Shown: positions 45,701-57,763 of the stretch, in pieces
Layout of the letters: each line of letters starts with the position of its first letter
Numbering within the stretch: position 1 is the first letter of the stretch
Assembly (NCBI RefSeq): GCF_905475345.1
Contig: NC_066604.1
Location: 3,316,001 to 3,380,000, forward strand
Source of the DNA: Vespula vulgaris
Lineage: Eukaryota; Arthropoda; Insecta; Hymenoptera; Vespidae
DNA: 64,000 bases
Direction: 5' to 3'
Position numbers and translations under genes: made by a program
Notes under the pieces: model-generated
What the model saw: only the letters and a program-made list of their open reading frames with translations
What the model was told of the DNA's origin: nothing
The model's database searches: none

Positions 45701-48604
45701 TTATAAAGGACAGCATATTAGAGACATTTTCTTTTAGAGGTACTTAAGTGGTCTTACCAACACGGTTCTTGCTCGTGAGTCATAGCGATTCTATTTTTTT
45801 TTTTTTTTTCGATTATGTGCCAGTCGCTTAGAAATTTAAGTTATAATATTTTTCGTTCCTCCCACTATCTATAGGATATTTACAGCCAAGGAAACGCCGT
45901 GGTTTCCAAGGTAAAAAGTATTCTATTGTACATAATTTATGACTGTTTACAATTTTACATTGTCAGAACTGTCAGCAATTGATCTTTTATTCCAGTTCTG
46001 TTGACCACGACAGTATAACGTTTAGTTTAGTTTAGTTTTTTATTGTTAACATTTTTAAGTTGAAAATAATGACACGTTATTACTTGTGTCGATGGCAATA
46101 CAGATTTTTTTTTTTCTCTTAATTTAGTAGTAAAAGAGTCGTAATTATAATAATTGTGCTTTTGTCAGATTTCATAACTTGGATACCGGTTATCAGATCA
46201 CATTTTTGGTGATATATGAAAAATAGATAAACACTGTTTATAGTTGTTTTTGTTTAACGATGAACACGAAATAACTGAAATGCACGACAATACTGATCCA
46301 AGATTACGACATCGGCAATTACATTCATACGGGTGATTTTATATATCTATATCTATATATATATTAATTCTATTTTAAATGAAAAAATTAAATTAAATTT
46401 TGTTTCTAATTGATTAAAACAAAAAGGAACTTTGAGATAATACCGATGGAACAATCTGCAATAAAATTATATAATTACGTACATATAATCGCCCGTAGTT
46501 TGCCAAATCGAGGAAGACTTTGAATGGGTTTTGTCTCGTAATTGTTTTTATCGTCTGTTTTAAAGCAAGTGTAATGGAAGGTTGTGCTTTTTGGTGGTTT
46601 TTGGCTTTTTATTTCATTTATTAATTTTCAGTCACGTTAAGTTCTTCCACTTATCATTTTCGCGTTAATTTATGTATAATTTATTACATACATTCCAAAT
46701 GATCTATTACAATTTACCTTAAATAAATAGTGGAGTATTTACAGACTTGCATGGAGATTATAGATTGTAACATTCAAGAAAACTAATTGTAATAGCATTA
46801 TGATTGTATAATTTATAAAGGTACACGTTGCAGTCTTTTATAATTTATTCTTTTTTCATGTGACTAGAAATATTTCGTGTAATATTATCCGAGATACGTG
46901 AATCTCTTAGAGTTTTTTCTTGATCGAATATTTTTTTTTTTTTTTTCCCCTAACACGTTATGAGAAATCTATGAGCTGCTTCTTGTCGCAATCCTGAAAT
47001 CAATTTACGACAAAACTTAATCTCGTGGACTTCATTTGATGATATACATAATATCTTTCTTTTTTAATTAGAATAGATAAATAACGTCATTCAAAGTAAT
47101 TATTTCTCCTGTTTTATACCTTTATATCTCGTAACAGTTAAACGGTTAATTTCGTCTGACGTCTTTGATTTTCGTTCATAGATTTTGCCGGACGTTGTAC
47201 CATGTACGAAGATTAGTCGTAAAATCAGGAGTTAGAGAGGAATGATTCGACGAAGGACACACTCCAAAGACCTGACACGTTTACAGTGACTCGGAGAAAA
47301 ATATTCGGATACTAAGGTATCACCTGAATTCATCCTCACTTTCACACATACCTTTGCATCCGAATATTTCTATTCTACTTCAGATATGCAAGTAGAGCAA
47401 ATGGTTATTTATAAATTTCTAAACTAATTATTTTTGTAGGTCTTGCATTTCATCGATTAAGAAGTCTCACTTTATTTTCTATATTTCTTTTATTTCTCGT
47501 CTCGGAAATCGCTGACGTGAAATTTCATTTTTTACATGTTTAATTGTAAGGGATATGAAAGAGACAAAAATTTACGAGTCTTTGGACTAAAATAGTCGAG
47601 ATATTTGTTTCTTTTTTATTTTTTTTTCCTTTTGTATCGCGTGTCTCAAAAATTTTTTACGTAAAAAGTATCCAAAGCTCTAGAGAACCGTTCATTTTTT
47701 TTGGATATCAAAAATTGCTTTCTAATTGTGCATTACGTAGCACATGATAATACATATTATATTGATTATATGTATTAGATTCGCTCCGAATATATCTGCT
47801 TGTATATACAGATGCGTGTCAATGCGTATGCAATGATGATTATTATGTTCATTATAGATTTAGAGAAATGTATAATATATACTTAATCGTGAATTTTTCA
47901 ACCGCTCGTGAACGGCGAAGAGATCGTAATTTGTAAATGAATGATTCTTCCTGATGCTACCGACTTTGGGCTTTTAATACTGATCTTAAGATTTTTAAAC
48001 GTAGCGTAACAATTATCTACTGCGTAAATATTTAACGATACTTGAGGAAAAAGGGAGATAAAGAGAGATAGAGAGAGAAAAGTGAGAAATACGTAAGAAA
48101 GCAAGAAGCAAACGAAAAGTTCTTTCCTTTGGAGTGTCTCCTTAACTCACGTTCTTTTATTTTCATTGCTTTTTATATCGCGACATTTAAAACGGGTCTG
48201 TTGTCAGCTTTGCATGAACTTATTACGTTGAGTAGATGCAAGAAAATGTAGAAACTAAAGCAGGCGAGAGAAAGTGAAATGGAGAAAAAGTATTAATCAA
48301 AAAGATAATGTGAACTTTGCATAAATCGTTAATATACTAATTTATGTATGTGTATACCTATAGTTATATATGAACGCAATTTGCTGTACATCTTTCGGAC
48401 GCAGCATAGTGAGATCTTGTTCCCTTTCCTCGTCGTACGTCCCACCTAGCTGATCATTTTTTTTTTGTTTTTTGTAAGATCCTTAACGCACGTTATACAT
48501 ATGTATATGTTTAGATCTGTCTATACGAGTGACCAGAAGTATCACGCATCACGGAAACGTATCGCTCTTTCTCGTCGTGGCCCCGAACGGGCCCCTGGGT
48601 GACG
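45700..48604. other. AT-rich non-coding DNA; probable 3' UTR and flank of the - strand receptor gene
   Basis: No gene was recognised. A 36-bp stretch at 45875-45910 is bounded by ATAG and GTAAAA and contains GGAAAC-GCCGTG-GTTTCC; it could be a micro-exon or a DNA hairpin. A second acceptor-like site lies at 47181. The region just left of 48605 would be the 3' UTR of the - strand GPCR-like gene. Confidence 0.4.
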
Positions 48605-48727
48605 TCACATTCCGCCAGTATTAGGTAGACCACTTCCAGACATGCAGACACCACCATCGCTGCTTTGACTAACGCTGCTATAACTAACGCTACTTGTCTG
48701 TCCGCTCGTTCCCATTCCGGAAACGCA
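48605..48727 (-). CDS. Putative last exon of an amine-type GPCR (cytoplasmic tail)
   Basis: On the - strand, after an ATTCTGATTTCAG acceptor, a phase-0 frame reads CVSGMGTSGQTSSVSYSSVS and then QSSDGGVC...LPNTGGM. It ends in TGA (48605-48607) after 40 residues. Ser/Gly/Thr-rich composition with many phosphorylatable serines is normal for receptor tails. It joins in phase to the exon at 54592-54676, which also ends in phase 0. Another frame is open longer on the same strand but reads through a lysine repeat and has no support. The link between the two exons is inference from phase, strand and composition. Confidence 0.45.
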   Translation of the reverse strand, partial: CVSGMGTSGQTSSVSYSSVSQSSDGGVCMSGSGLPNTGGM

Positions 48728-50112
48728 CTGAAATCAGAATGAATATCGTTCGTCAGTATACTTTCTTTCTTTCCTTTTCGCTTTTTTTTTCGTTTTTTTT
48801 TCTTTTTTTTTTCTTTTCTTTTTTTTTTTTTTTTGACAAATTTATCGATAATTACGTACATATTAGAGTGCACCGATCGTGATGTAAAGGAATAAACGTG
48901 TGTATATGTGTGATAAAACATTGCAGGAATTTTTTCATCGGATCGATGAACGATCGTGCTTATCATCGTCGATAGAAAAAGAAACGTAGGAGTGAAAATA
49001 TCGTTATTATATTAACATGGATTTGTTGAAAATTAGATGGAAGTATAACAATTTTCAGAAATAATTTCCTGATTCGAATAAACCAGAATATTGGGTGAAT
49101 TCGGTTTACGCGGTGGGCCATTAAAAATTGTTTCTCGCTTCATCGAAGACCGAATTAATGTTATGGACAATGCCGAGCAATTCTCTCCCATCATTTTAAT
49201 GATCTACAACAGTTATATGTCCGTTTATTTGAATAACGAGTGTCGATTCTGTAGTGGGTGAGTGTGCTTCGTATTCGTGTACGCCTTTTCATGCGTATAT
49301 ACATAGTTAGAAACGTGCCTTCGACATTCTAGTTGAGCTTCTTTCATTTCTTTTATTTGCTGTAATAAAAAATACGACGATACGACGTTTGGTGCGAAGA
49401 GAATGAGACAGAGGGAGGGAGAGGGAGAGAGAGAGAGATTTTTGGAAAGATGAGAAAGCAATTAAAATTGAAGAAAGATATAATGACGCGTTCGTAGCGA
49501 AATAATACGAAAGAACTTTTAACTATTGCCGTTTGTGTTACTGAATTATAATTACTTTTGATTAGTATATAGAAAATCTAATTATAAATTTATATCTATA
49601 TATTTACATAGCTAGGGTTTTCAGTAGAAAGAGAAAATCGCATTAACGGCTTTCTAACTAAACTTCCTCAACTAAATCTCCCTCTCTCTCTCTCTCTCTC
49701 TCTCTCGCTTTCATTGTCTTTGAAAGACTTATATCAAGATATCAAAGAGAGAGAAAGAGAGAGTAAGTACGCAAATATACCTACGCGCAATAGTTTGAGT
49801 TGCGCGCAACTAAGGGAGCGCACGCGTGCGCATTAGGGTCGTTTGTTTTATTACACCTCCTACAAGGCAGAGACGATCGATCGACCCATGCTACTGGTTA
49901 ACTTAACCACTTTCGGTCCTCGGTGTTCCCTTTAAAGGTCACTACGGATCATTGGCATGAGCTTTACACTTTATAGCTCGTACTTCGTGGCACTGACTTC
50001 TTTTGCACCGATTGATGAAAGAAAGTGAGAAAGAGCCGACTAGCAACGGAGAAAGAACATCGGAATCGAGCTAATAAAAAAATATTTTCAATGGCATCGC
50101 AGAGAGTAGAGT

Positions 50113-50146
<34 letters not shown>

Positions 50147-50854
50147 TTTTTATTCGACAAATTTTTTGTCTATTAAACGAATTATTTATTTCTAAAAAGT
50201 TAATTAAATTAGCTCGTTTCAAAATTCAGTTATTTATAGAAAGAAAAATCGTTGCCAAAATTGCAATATCTAATCATTAATGAATCCAAATGCAATAGGA
50301 AAGAAAAAATTGTAGTTGAATATTGAAACTTCGAACATCTGTCGGAATCATTGATAAATGTTAGACGATAAATGTCTCTCTCTCGCTCTCTTTCTCTCTC
50401 TCTCTCTCTCTCTGTCTATCTATCTCTATCTCGCTCGTTTGCGTATTCTTTAATTCACTGAATATCATTTGATGCGATTGAATTCAATCCTTCCGTATAG
50501 TAGTCTCGCGATATTCCGCTAATATTTCTTTCATTCGTTAATGAGCTCAACGCATTCGAGACTCATTTTCGGTAATCCGAAGATTAACTAGAATCGGTGT
50601 ACATCGTTGATGAATCATGATGCGAGATGTTTCGAGACGGACGAATAACTTGAAAAAGGAGATAAAATTACGCTAAAACCATCAGTAGAATTAACCAAGG
50701 TTCTCATTTAGGAAATATCATTTCGATACATTCAGTCGTCCTCTCGTTTTGAATTTCGCCAGGAAGAACATAGGAACAGCAGGAAAAAGGAACATAAAAT
50801 TTTCACCTTCGACTGTAGTTAACTATATTAACCAAAGAATCGGCACTTTTACTG

Positions 50855-51223
50855 TTAAAATTTCGTCAAAAATTCAACAGAATTTAAAACGAATCTCTTC
50901 TTTCTTTCCCTTTTTGGTAAATGCAAATCGTTCATCGGAATAAACGATGTCGATGAATTAGCGAAGCTCGTGCCCGGTAAAAGGCTACAATATCCCATTA
51001 CATTCGAATCACCGATATCTGTTGTATATAAGCACGTATTATTCCTATTGGAAGCTACGAAATCCTGCATGATTTTGACACTCGATTCCCGGCGTATATT
51101 TGCCTTTATTGTCAGCGTTACGAAAACATTGGAAGCATCTGGTAAAAGGGCTGCGGTTGATTTTCCAAATATAAGGATTTTTCTTTGATTTTTAATCATT
51201 TCTCCAATCTGCTTGAAATACAT
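50855..51223 (-). other. Unassigned 122-codon ATG open frame
   Basis: This is the longest non-repetitive ATG frame in the right half apart from the IR gene. It contains GKSTAALLPDASNVFVTLTI and a Ser/Asn-rich middle. The opposite strand is also open for about 108 codons over the same bases, so codon structure does not favour either strand. No domain was recognised. It could be chance, an old mobile-element remnant or a small intronic gene. Confidence 0.2.
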
Positions 51224-52632
51224 AGATATACCGTTAAATTATCTCTGACGACGTCATGCAAACGATCGGATTTATCGAACGAAGGAAGGAAAAAATGGGA
51301 TATGCTTTCGTGCTAGCTTAGCGAGTGTTCGGAAAGATTTGAAACTACCTACGCAGGCTCGTGTACGATGTTAGATTAATTTGCGTGTGCACGTTTTTTT
51401 TTTCCAAGTTCGTTTTATCGATGTGCGAGTGCAACAAAAAATATATACGGGGTGTTTCATTTAACTCGGGCAGAAAGAAAGTTGGGAAAGTGAGAGAAAG
51501 AAGGAGAGAAAATATGTATACGTATACCTACATATATATATATATATATACATATATACGCGCTCGCGCGCATTACCACGCGTGTATGCGTGTACGTGTG
51601 CATGTGCGTGTGTGGACGGTTGTTATACATTCACAAATCAACGTACCGAGGTTTTTTGTTTCTACGGGGTTGGCGACAAGTCTCCTCCATTGAGCGATTC
51701 GGTTAACTGGTCAAAAGGCGTGGGTAGTAGGGGTCAGGGGTCAGTTAAGAAACGATTTACTTGGGCAGGATTTTCATCGGATATGTGGAAAACGCATCGT
51801 TTTGTGATCGTAGTGCCATTAATATTATCGATTAATTAAAAGCAAACGTTCTCGAAATACTCTGACATTCGCGACAATACATACATATATACACATACGT
51901 TTTAGTGTGCTTTCTTCTTCTTACTTTTACTAAATAATCTTCGATCTAATCGATAGCAAAACTTTAAAGACACACACGTTGACGTTCCGACCACTTAAGC
52001 GTCCAAAAGAGCGTTTGCAACGATACAAGATTTTTTCACCGATCGGTGAAAAAAACGTAACACCAAGAGAAGTGAGACACTACTGTGAAATGATATTACC
52101 GCGCGCATCTTTATTGTTTCTAAATGAATTCGATTTTTCGTAGATATGAATACGAAAAGCGCCCGATTCCGTCTTTCATGTTCGACGAGACGTTTCTTAT
52201 TCGAATTATTATTTAAACGTTCGCGTACCGACGACGCCGTACTATTCCGTATTGGTTGGAACGGAGAGGGCTTGATATAATGCAGGCGTAGGTACTCGAG
52301 GAATTCGACGACTTTCGACGATCGTGTCGCGTCGATATCCCGTCGTTAAATGTAGGTTTGTTCACCCGAATTCTCTCGGCTTCTTCGCATGTGGTGGAGC
52401 GAGTAAGCAGAATAGTACCTTCCGGATGAGAATCTCTGAAAAAAAGGGAAGCTACACTTGCTAGGTGTTTCTTCTAGGTGTTCTAGACACTTTGTTGGAT
52501 AGTTTCTTCCTTTCTTCTCCAGTGATCAGGTTTTCTACGGATATCCAAGCTCAGAGTTACGTCGTCTCGATAAAACTTTTAATATTTTCTTTCGAACGTC
52601 ACACTTTATTCGATAAATTTGCGAGTCCATTC

Positions 52633-53280
52633 CAGATGCCCTTTACATATGTTCTTGAAAATGCTTTATAACAAATTGTTTATAACAAATTGTTAAATAA
52701 TTGCGTTTAAAAATATCGCGAAAAAGTAGAGAAACATTTTATCTTTAAAATTGCCCTTTGCATATGTTCTTGAAAATGGTTTATAACAAATTGTTTATAA
52801 CAAATTGTTTATAACAAATTTTTCATAATCAATTGTTAAATAATTGCGTTTAAAGATATCGCGAAAAAGTAGAGAAATATTTGCTCTTTAAAATTGCTCT
52901 TTACATGTTCTCTTAAAAATTGTTTATAACAAATTGTTTATAACAAATTGTTTATAACAAATTGTTCATAACAAATTGTTGAATAATTGCGTTCAAAGAT
53001 ATCGCGAAAAGGTAGAGAAACATTTTCTCTTTAAAATTGCTCTTTACATGTTCTCTTAAAAATTGTTTATAACAAATTGTTTATAACAAATTGTTTATAA
53101 CAAATTGTTAAATAATTGTGTTTAAAGATACCGCGAAAGGGTAGAGAAACATTTTCTCTTTAAAATTGATCTTTATATATGCTCCTGAAAATTGTTTATA
53201 ACAAATTATTTATAAACAATTGTTAAATAATTGTTATAAATATTGCAAAAAAGTAAAGAAAAATCTGCCCTTTAAAATGG
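52633..53280. repeat. Nested tandem repeat: about 117-143-bp units built on 15-bp TTATAACAAATTGTT
   Basis: Five larger units begin with GCCCTTT/GCTCTTT-type sequence at about 52637, 52754, 52896, 53039 and 53168. Each includes two to four copies of TTATAACAAATTGTT, then TAAATAATTG.GTT.AAA.AT and CGCGAAA..GTAGAGAAA. The number of 15-bp copies differs between units. Confidence 0.9.
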
Positions 53281-54591
53281 CCTTTCTTTGAGGTCTCTAT
53301 GATGTATAGTTCCAGAGATATTCCCATTTAAATATTGAACGTTTACGAGGGTCATTGACCTGTATTATTTCATTCATAAAGTATTGACACACTGACCTAT
53401 ATAAATTCCAAGAATTTACGCACTTACTACGATGACGCGTCGTAGTATTTTTACTATTACTACAAACATATGATTAAGCTTTATGAATGGCAATATTTCA
53501 ACGACGATATCTTCGGAACGGAAAGTCGTAGAGACATGAAACAAATACCATTTTAATCAGAAAATTGTCCTCTTTTTATCAAATTACTTTAATATTATCG
53601 ATATAATAAAAACAATTTCGTTGATATTTCGTAGGGATATATGTTTAAGTATCCACGTATTCTATGAACTTTTGAAATCGATTTTCTTGGAACAATATTT
53701 CTTATAGCGATTATATTTGTTATATTTAATTGTAGTAATTTAAATTATAATTCGTTATAGTTACATACAGCCAAAAGCAGATTGTTAGAGGAATGATTAC
53801 AAAATCTAGTGTCATCTTTTTAAATTTATAGTAACAAAATTCATCGGATTAGAACAGCCGACAAAAACGACAACCCACTTTACTTCGACAAAAGCCTCTA
53901 CGAGACTGAGGTAGATGAGAGTGAGGACATTCACTATTAACTATACAATACGACTATAAAGCTTTTTGAATTTTTTCGATATCCTTTTCATTGATGGTTT
54001 ACGTTTCAAGAGTTTCTTTTCATCAAATCTGTATTCTTCGACAAGAATTTTTCTTTTATTCTAAATAAAAAATATGAAAAAGTTGGAAAATATTGTACGA
54101 CTCGTATAAAAAAGAAAAAACGATCGAAACGAGAAATTCAATTTTTCAGAGGATCTCGTAAGCCTCTTCGCGTATTCGATAGAAGATTATGAGCGGTAAC
54201 GTAGACGGTGCTTTTGCCGTAAATATCAACTTCACCTGTTGATGTAAATTAATTAAGCTAATAGAAGAAGAACACGATAAATAACTCGGGCGAACAACTC
54301 GAATAACTTTGAAAGCGAACTGACGAACTCGTAAGCAGAGCTCGATGATATTCTCTGAATGAGAAAACTTTCATCCAACTATCGATTTTGTCTACCTGTA
54401 TAATTTACCATTTACAAGCGGATAACATTCAACGATAAATAGGTACTCATTTTTGTTTTAACGTTGCAATTGTCGATGAAAAAAAAAAAGAGGAACATAG
54501 AGATCAGTTTTTAAATGCTGGAAAGAAGAAAAATAATATAAGAAAAAACTTGTCGTATTTGAATATTTTTTTGTAGAAATCTTAAACTCAC

Positions 54592-54676
54592 CTGACTAGG
54601 TTTACACCGGAACGCTGGCTGATATCTCCTCCTCATTCGTCTTGGACAACATACGCACAATATCCGTACGAAAGCT
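54592..54676 (-). CDS. Putative GPCR exon: helix 8 and proximal tail
   Basis: The - strand has a TTTTTTGTTTCAG acceptor and a GTGAGT donor around 85 bp. The single extended frame reads AFVRILCVCCPRRMRRRYQP and then AFRCKPSQ. A Phe/Leu amphipathic stretch, a Cys cluster suited to palmitoylation and an Arg-rich segment is the standard arrangement after TM7 in rhodopsin-family amine receptors. The wording is most like invertebrate D1-type dopamine receptors (Dop1R2/DOP2 group), but I cannot confirm that. One base at the 5' end completes a codon from the upstream exon, which should carry the NPxxY motif and must lie beyond 64000. The IR gene at 55542-57434 would then sit in that intron on the other strand. 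Confidence 0.5.
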
Positions 54677-55541
54677 CTGAAACAAAAAAAAATCATGTTT
54701 CTCGATCGCAATAAATTAGAAAATTATGAGCGTGTGTGAATGGTTTTTACCGTATTTAATATATCGTCTGTAAGAAACAATTGTACGAACATTAATCGGA
54801 TAACTTTAAAGAAAATGAAACGTTTCTAGTTTTCTGAGTCGTCACGATCGGGTCGATCGAAGTTAACTTTATTTTTTTTGTTTCCGAATAAATGCAAACT
54901 TGGTCGTACTACTTTCGCAAAGACGCGTTGCACGAATTCTTCAGCACTTTGCTGCATGCTGTTATTTTAATGCTAAGATCGCATGACCAAAGCGCATACT
55001 TTTTTCAAGTGCCACGCTCGTTTGTACGATATTTGCATAGAGACCATTACGGTTAGCGTAAAAGTGACACGCGATAGATATCACTTATTTCATCGTTTTA
55101 ATAGACATTAACAACTCTCTTTTTTTTATCTTTTTTGTTTAATTATTTTTAAAAAGTCTAATTAGAAGTTGGATTCTTCGTAGAAAAAAAGGGAAAAAAT
55201 AGAAAAATCTGTTTCTTTTTTCGACGGAATTTGATACAAATACTATATCGTTAAATGAGACAAAACTGTTGTACGCAATGATCTAAATAAGAGATTCAAT
55301 TTTATGATATACCTGTATAATTATAATTATGATTCTCGATACATTCAAGTCGCGTGATCTTCCTCTCACATTCGAGTATGGCTGTTAAAATAATATTTAT
55401 TTAGTTAGGAAATGAGCGTGATATCAATGATTATTACGTGCAGGCTCGATTAGAACTTTGGATATATTCTGCATTCTGAGGAAAAAAAAAAACAGAAACG
55501 AACTAGTTCAGTCTCGCTGTAGTTCGCTATTGAGTACGACG

Positions 55542-57434
55542 ATGCTTTCAATTGCGATCATAGAAATACTGTTTCAAATAGTTTCTGCCATTATGGTGCC
55601 AGAGTTTTGGTACGAATTACAGGAGTTGGAGAAATCTCAAGGAATACAGGAAGGTGATCGTTCCTTAATCATTGCCGATACGATGGAACGATATAACAAG
55701 AGTAATCTAGATTCAGATTGGACACCTTGCGTCATGAGTTTCCTGCGAGATCATTCGAAATCTTCTATGACCGTTCTTATGGCAAACTCTTCCGAAGATA
55801 GATTAGCCGATTTAGATTTACTCGTACGTATTTTTCAAGCCGATATCGCAACGTATACGTTGAACAACGCCGAAGATCTTAACGGATACGAGAAGATATC
55901 GTCCATAATTATCGTCATCGAAAACTTGGAGGATCTAAAAAGAAGAAACTGTACCCACTATCTCAAATTGTGCACTTACGAGTCATGCAAATTTGTTGTA
56001 ATAATAGGATCAAGAATTTTCGAGGACGAAGATAATTTTCTCCAAGAAGCCAATAACATACAACAGTGGATGTGGTTGGAACGGATTAGTAAAATCATCA
56101 TTTTGGGAAATATTGGAGGTACCGTCTTATTAGCAAGTAGTCGATCCTTTAAGCCCGACGAATTGTGTACTCCGTCTGAACCGATTCTTTTAAGCAAATG
56201 TGAGGGAAACGTTTGGGAAGGCGAAAGTGAGATCGAAAACCTTCGATTGAACGGTTGTAAACTTGTTGTTGGTTACCACGATTATCCGCCTTACTCTTTC
56301 GTGAGTAACGAGACAGGCGGTGGGAAAATATTAGGATTGGAAGGATTCATGATCGAGGAGATATTGTCCGGTATGAAGGGCCGAGCGATAAGAGAATTGA
56401 TAACATTGACGGGCAACGAAAGCATTGACAACGATTTTAAGATGATAACGTATCAAGACGCTCTAAAAATCGACTTGCTGATAGGTGGTCGTCTATGGAA
56501 CCCTGATAAAGATACAGACTTTACGATCGCTTACGACATGGTACCATTGGTCTGGATATTGCCGACTAAATCTAACGTATCGCTACGTGGTTTGGTCGCA
56601 CCATTCGGAAAAACCGTGTGGCTAGGCATTTTAGGTGTTCTCTTATTAGGAATCATCGTGAAATTGTTCTTGATCAAAAACATATCTTTCCTAGACATTT
56701 CAGCCTTAGTCCTTGGTGTTTCGGTGTTTCGTCAACCAGTAGAAACCTCAAGTCGCCTATTGTTCATTTCTTGGGCCCTCTTTAGTTTCTTCATAACTCA
56801 ATACTATCTCGCGTCGTTGTCGGAACAACTCATTAACGCGTCGAATCTTCAAATAGAGACGATGAAGGAATTGCTGTCGTCTGGATTGGAATTGGGTGGA
56901 ACCTCGAGATACGCGAATTTGTTTGATAATAAAGACGAAGATGAAGACGACGATTACGAAGAGAAAGTTCTTATTCGGGATATTCGTGAAAAATTTCTGA
57001 TATTTTCCTACGATGATTATGTCCGCCAGCTTTCGGATCTTTTCAAAGGGAAAAATACAAGTATAGCACTCGTCGTTAAACTGAATGTTTCCGATCATCA
57101 ATTATTAAATTTACCAAAACAACACGTCAGCGTATTGAAAGAGAATATGGGCACTCATCCGTTAGCCATCGCTACCTGGAAAGGATTTCCATGCTTGAAA
57201 AGGATCAATATAAAGATGCAAGAGCTAATAGAGAATGGCATTACAAAACATTGGGCTCAGTTAATCACAATGAATGGGAATTATTTTCATTTGGACGACG
57301 AGACTGAATCCGATAACGTTATCGACCTCGAAAGCGTAGCTCCTAGTTTTTTATTATTAATTATCGGTTATCTCATTGGAATTTGCGTTTTTATTATCGA
57401 GCTAATAGCTTTTCCAAGCAAATTTTTAGAATAA
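55542..57434 (+). CDS. Divergent ionotropic receptor (IR), 630 residues, intronless
   Basis: The first ATG in frame (55542) begins MLSIAIIEILFQIVSAIM, a plausible signal peptide. The 28 codons before it lack an ATG start. The extracellular N-terminal region spans about residues 20-238. S1 of the ligand-binding fold starts near 239 (CKLVVGYHDYPPYSFV) and runs to about 345. TM1 is about 358-378, the pore loop 381-400, and TM2 404-426, with ITQYYLASLSEQL where iGluRs have SYTANL. S2 spans about 432-598 and TM3 600-624, with a very short cytosolic end. This order defines the iGluR/IR family: ligand-gated cation channels of chemosensory neurons. Length fits insect IRs. The Arg that binds glutamate's carboxylate before the DF motif is missing (PDKDTDF), as in most divergent IRs. 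An acidic insert (462-475) interrupts S2. The specific IR subfamily was not assigned. Confidence 0.92.
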   Translation: MLSIAIIEILFQIVSAIMVPEFWYELQELEKSQGIQEGDRSLIIADTMERYNKSNLDSDWTPCVMSFLRDHSKSSMTVLMANSSEDRLADLDLLVRIFQADIATYTLNNAEDLNGYEKISSIIIVIENLEDLKRRNCTHYLKLCTYESCKFVVIIGSRIFEDEDNFLQEANNIQQWMWLERISKIIILGNIGGTVLLASSRSFKPDELCTPSEPILLSKCEGNVWEGESEIENLRLNGCKLVVGYHDYPPYSFVSNETGGGKILGLEGFMIEEILSGMKGRAIRELITLTGNESIDNDFKMITYQDALKIDLLIGGRLWNPDKDTDFTIAYDMVPLVWILPTKSNVSLRGLVAPFGKTVWLGILGVLLLGIIVKLFLIKNISFLDISALVLGVSVFRQPVETSSRLLFISWALFSFFITQYYLASLSEQLINASNLQIETMKELLSSGLELGGTSRYANLFDNKDEDEDDDYEEKVLIRDIREKFLIFSYDDYVRQLSDLFKGKNTSIALVVKLNVSDHQLLNLPKQHVSVLKENMGTHPLAIATWKGFPCLKRINIKMQELIENGITKHWAQLITMNGNYFHLDDETESDNVIDLESVAPSFLLLIIGYLIGICVFIIELIAFPSKFLE

Positions 57435-57757
57435 TGTGAAACGGGTATTCATTACACATTTGGAATATATTATTATATGTAAAGAATATTTTCTATGGTA
57501 GTCGTGTAACAAGCAACGCTTCAATATTACGATAACTTATCGTTAGTATAACATACGTATAAATGTAAGCTTTCGTGAATATAATTTTGTGAAAAAATAG
57601 TGCTCTTTCAACGGTTTTGTAATAACTTTAACAATTATTATATATTTTTTTTTTTTTTTGTTCAGAACTAAAGACAAAAGATCTTCTCAAAAGAATATCG
57701 AAAGAAGAAAAGGACTTCTCTCTGGGATCGTTATGAGTGTAATTTTACTGAGGTTAT

Positions 57758-57763
57758 AATAAA
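57758..57763 (+). terminator. Poly(A) signal for the IR gene
   Basis: AATAAA 324 bp after the stop, the best-placed canonical hexamer on this strand. Inferred by position only. Confidence 0.5.

Larger units (their letters stand above)
48728..54591 (-). other. Predicted 5.9 kb intron of the GPCR-like gene
   Basis: It contains a poly-T/poly-A-rich stretch (48775-48835), TC and GA microsatellites (49682-49706, 50118-50142, 50380-50413), TA/CA repeats (51530-51610), the nested repeat at 52633-53280 and one unassigned 122-codon frame. Nothing else was recognised. Confidence 0.45.

Noticed and set aside
55458..55541. Start of the IR protein 28 codons earlier
   Set aside because: The earlier in-frame start is a TTG; the first ATG at 55542 begins a good signal peptide.
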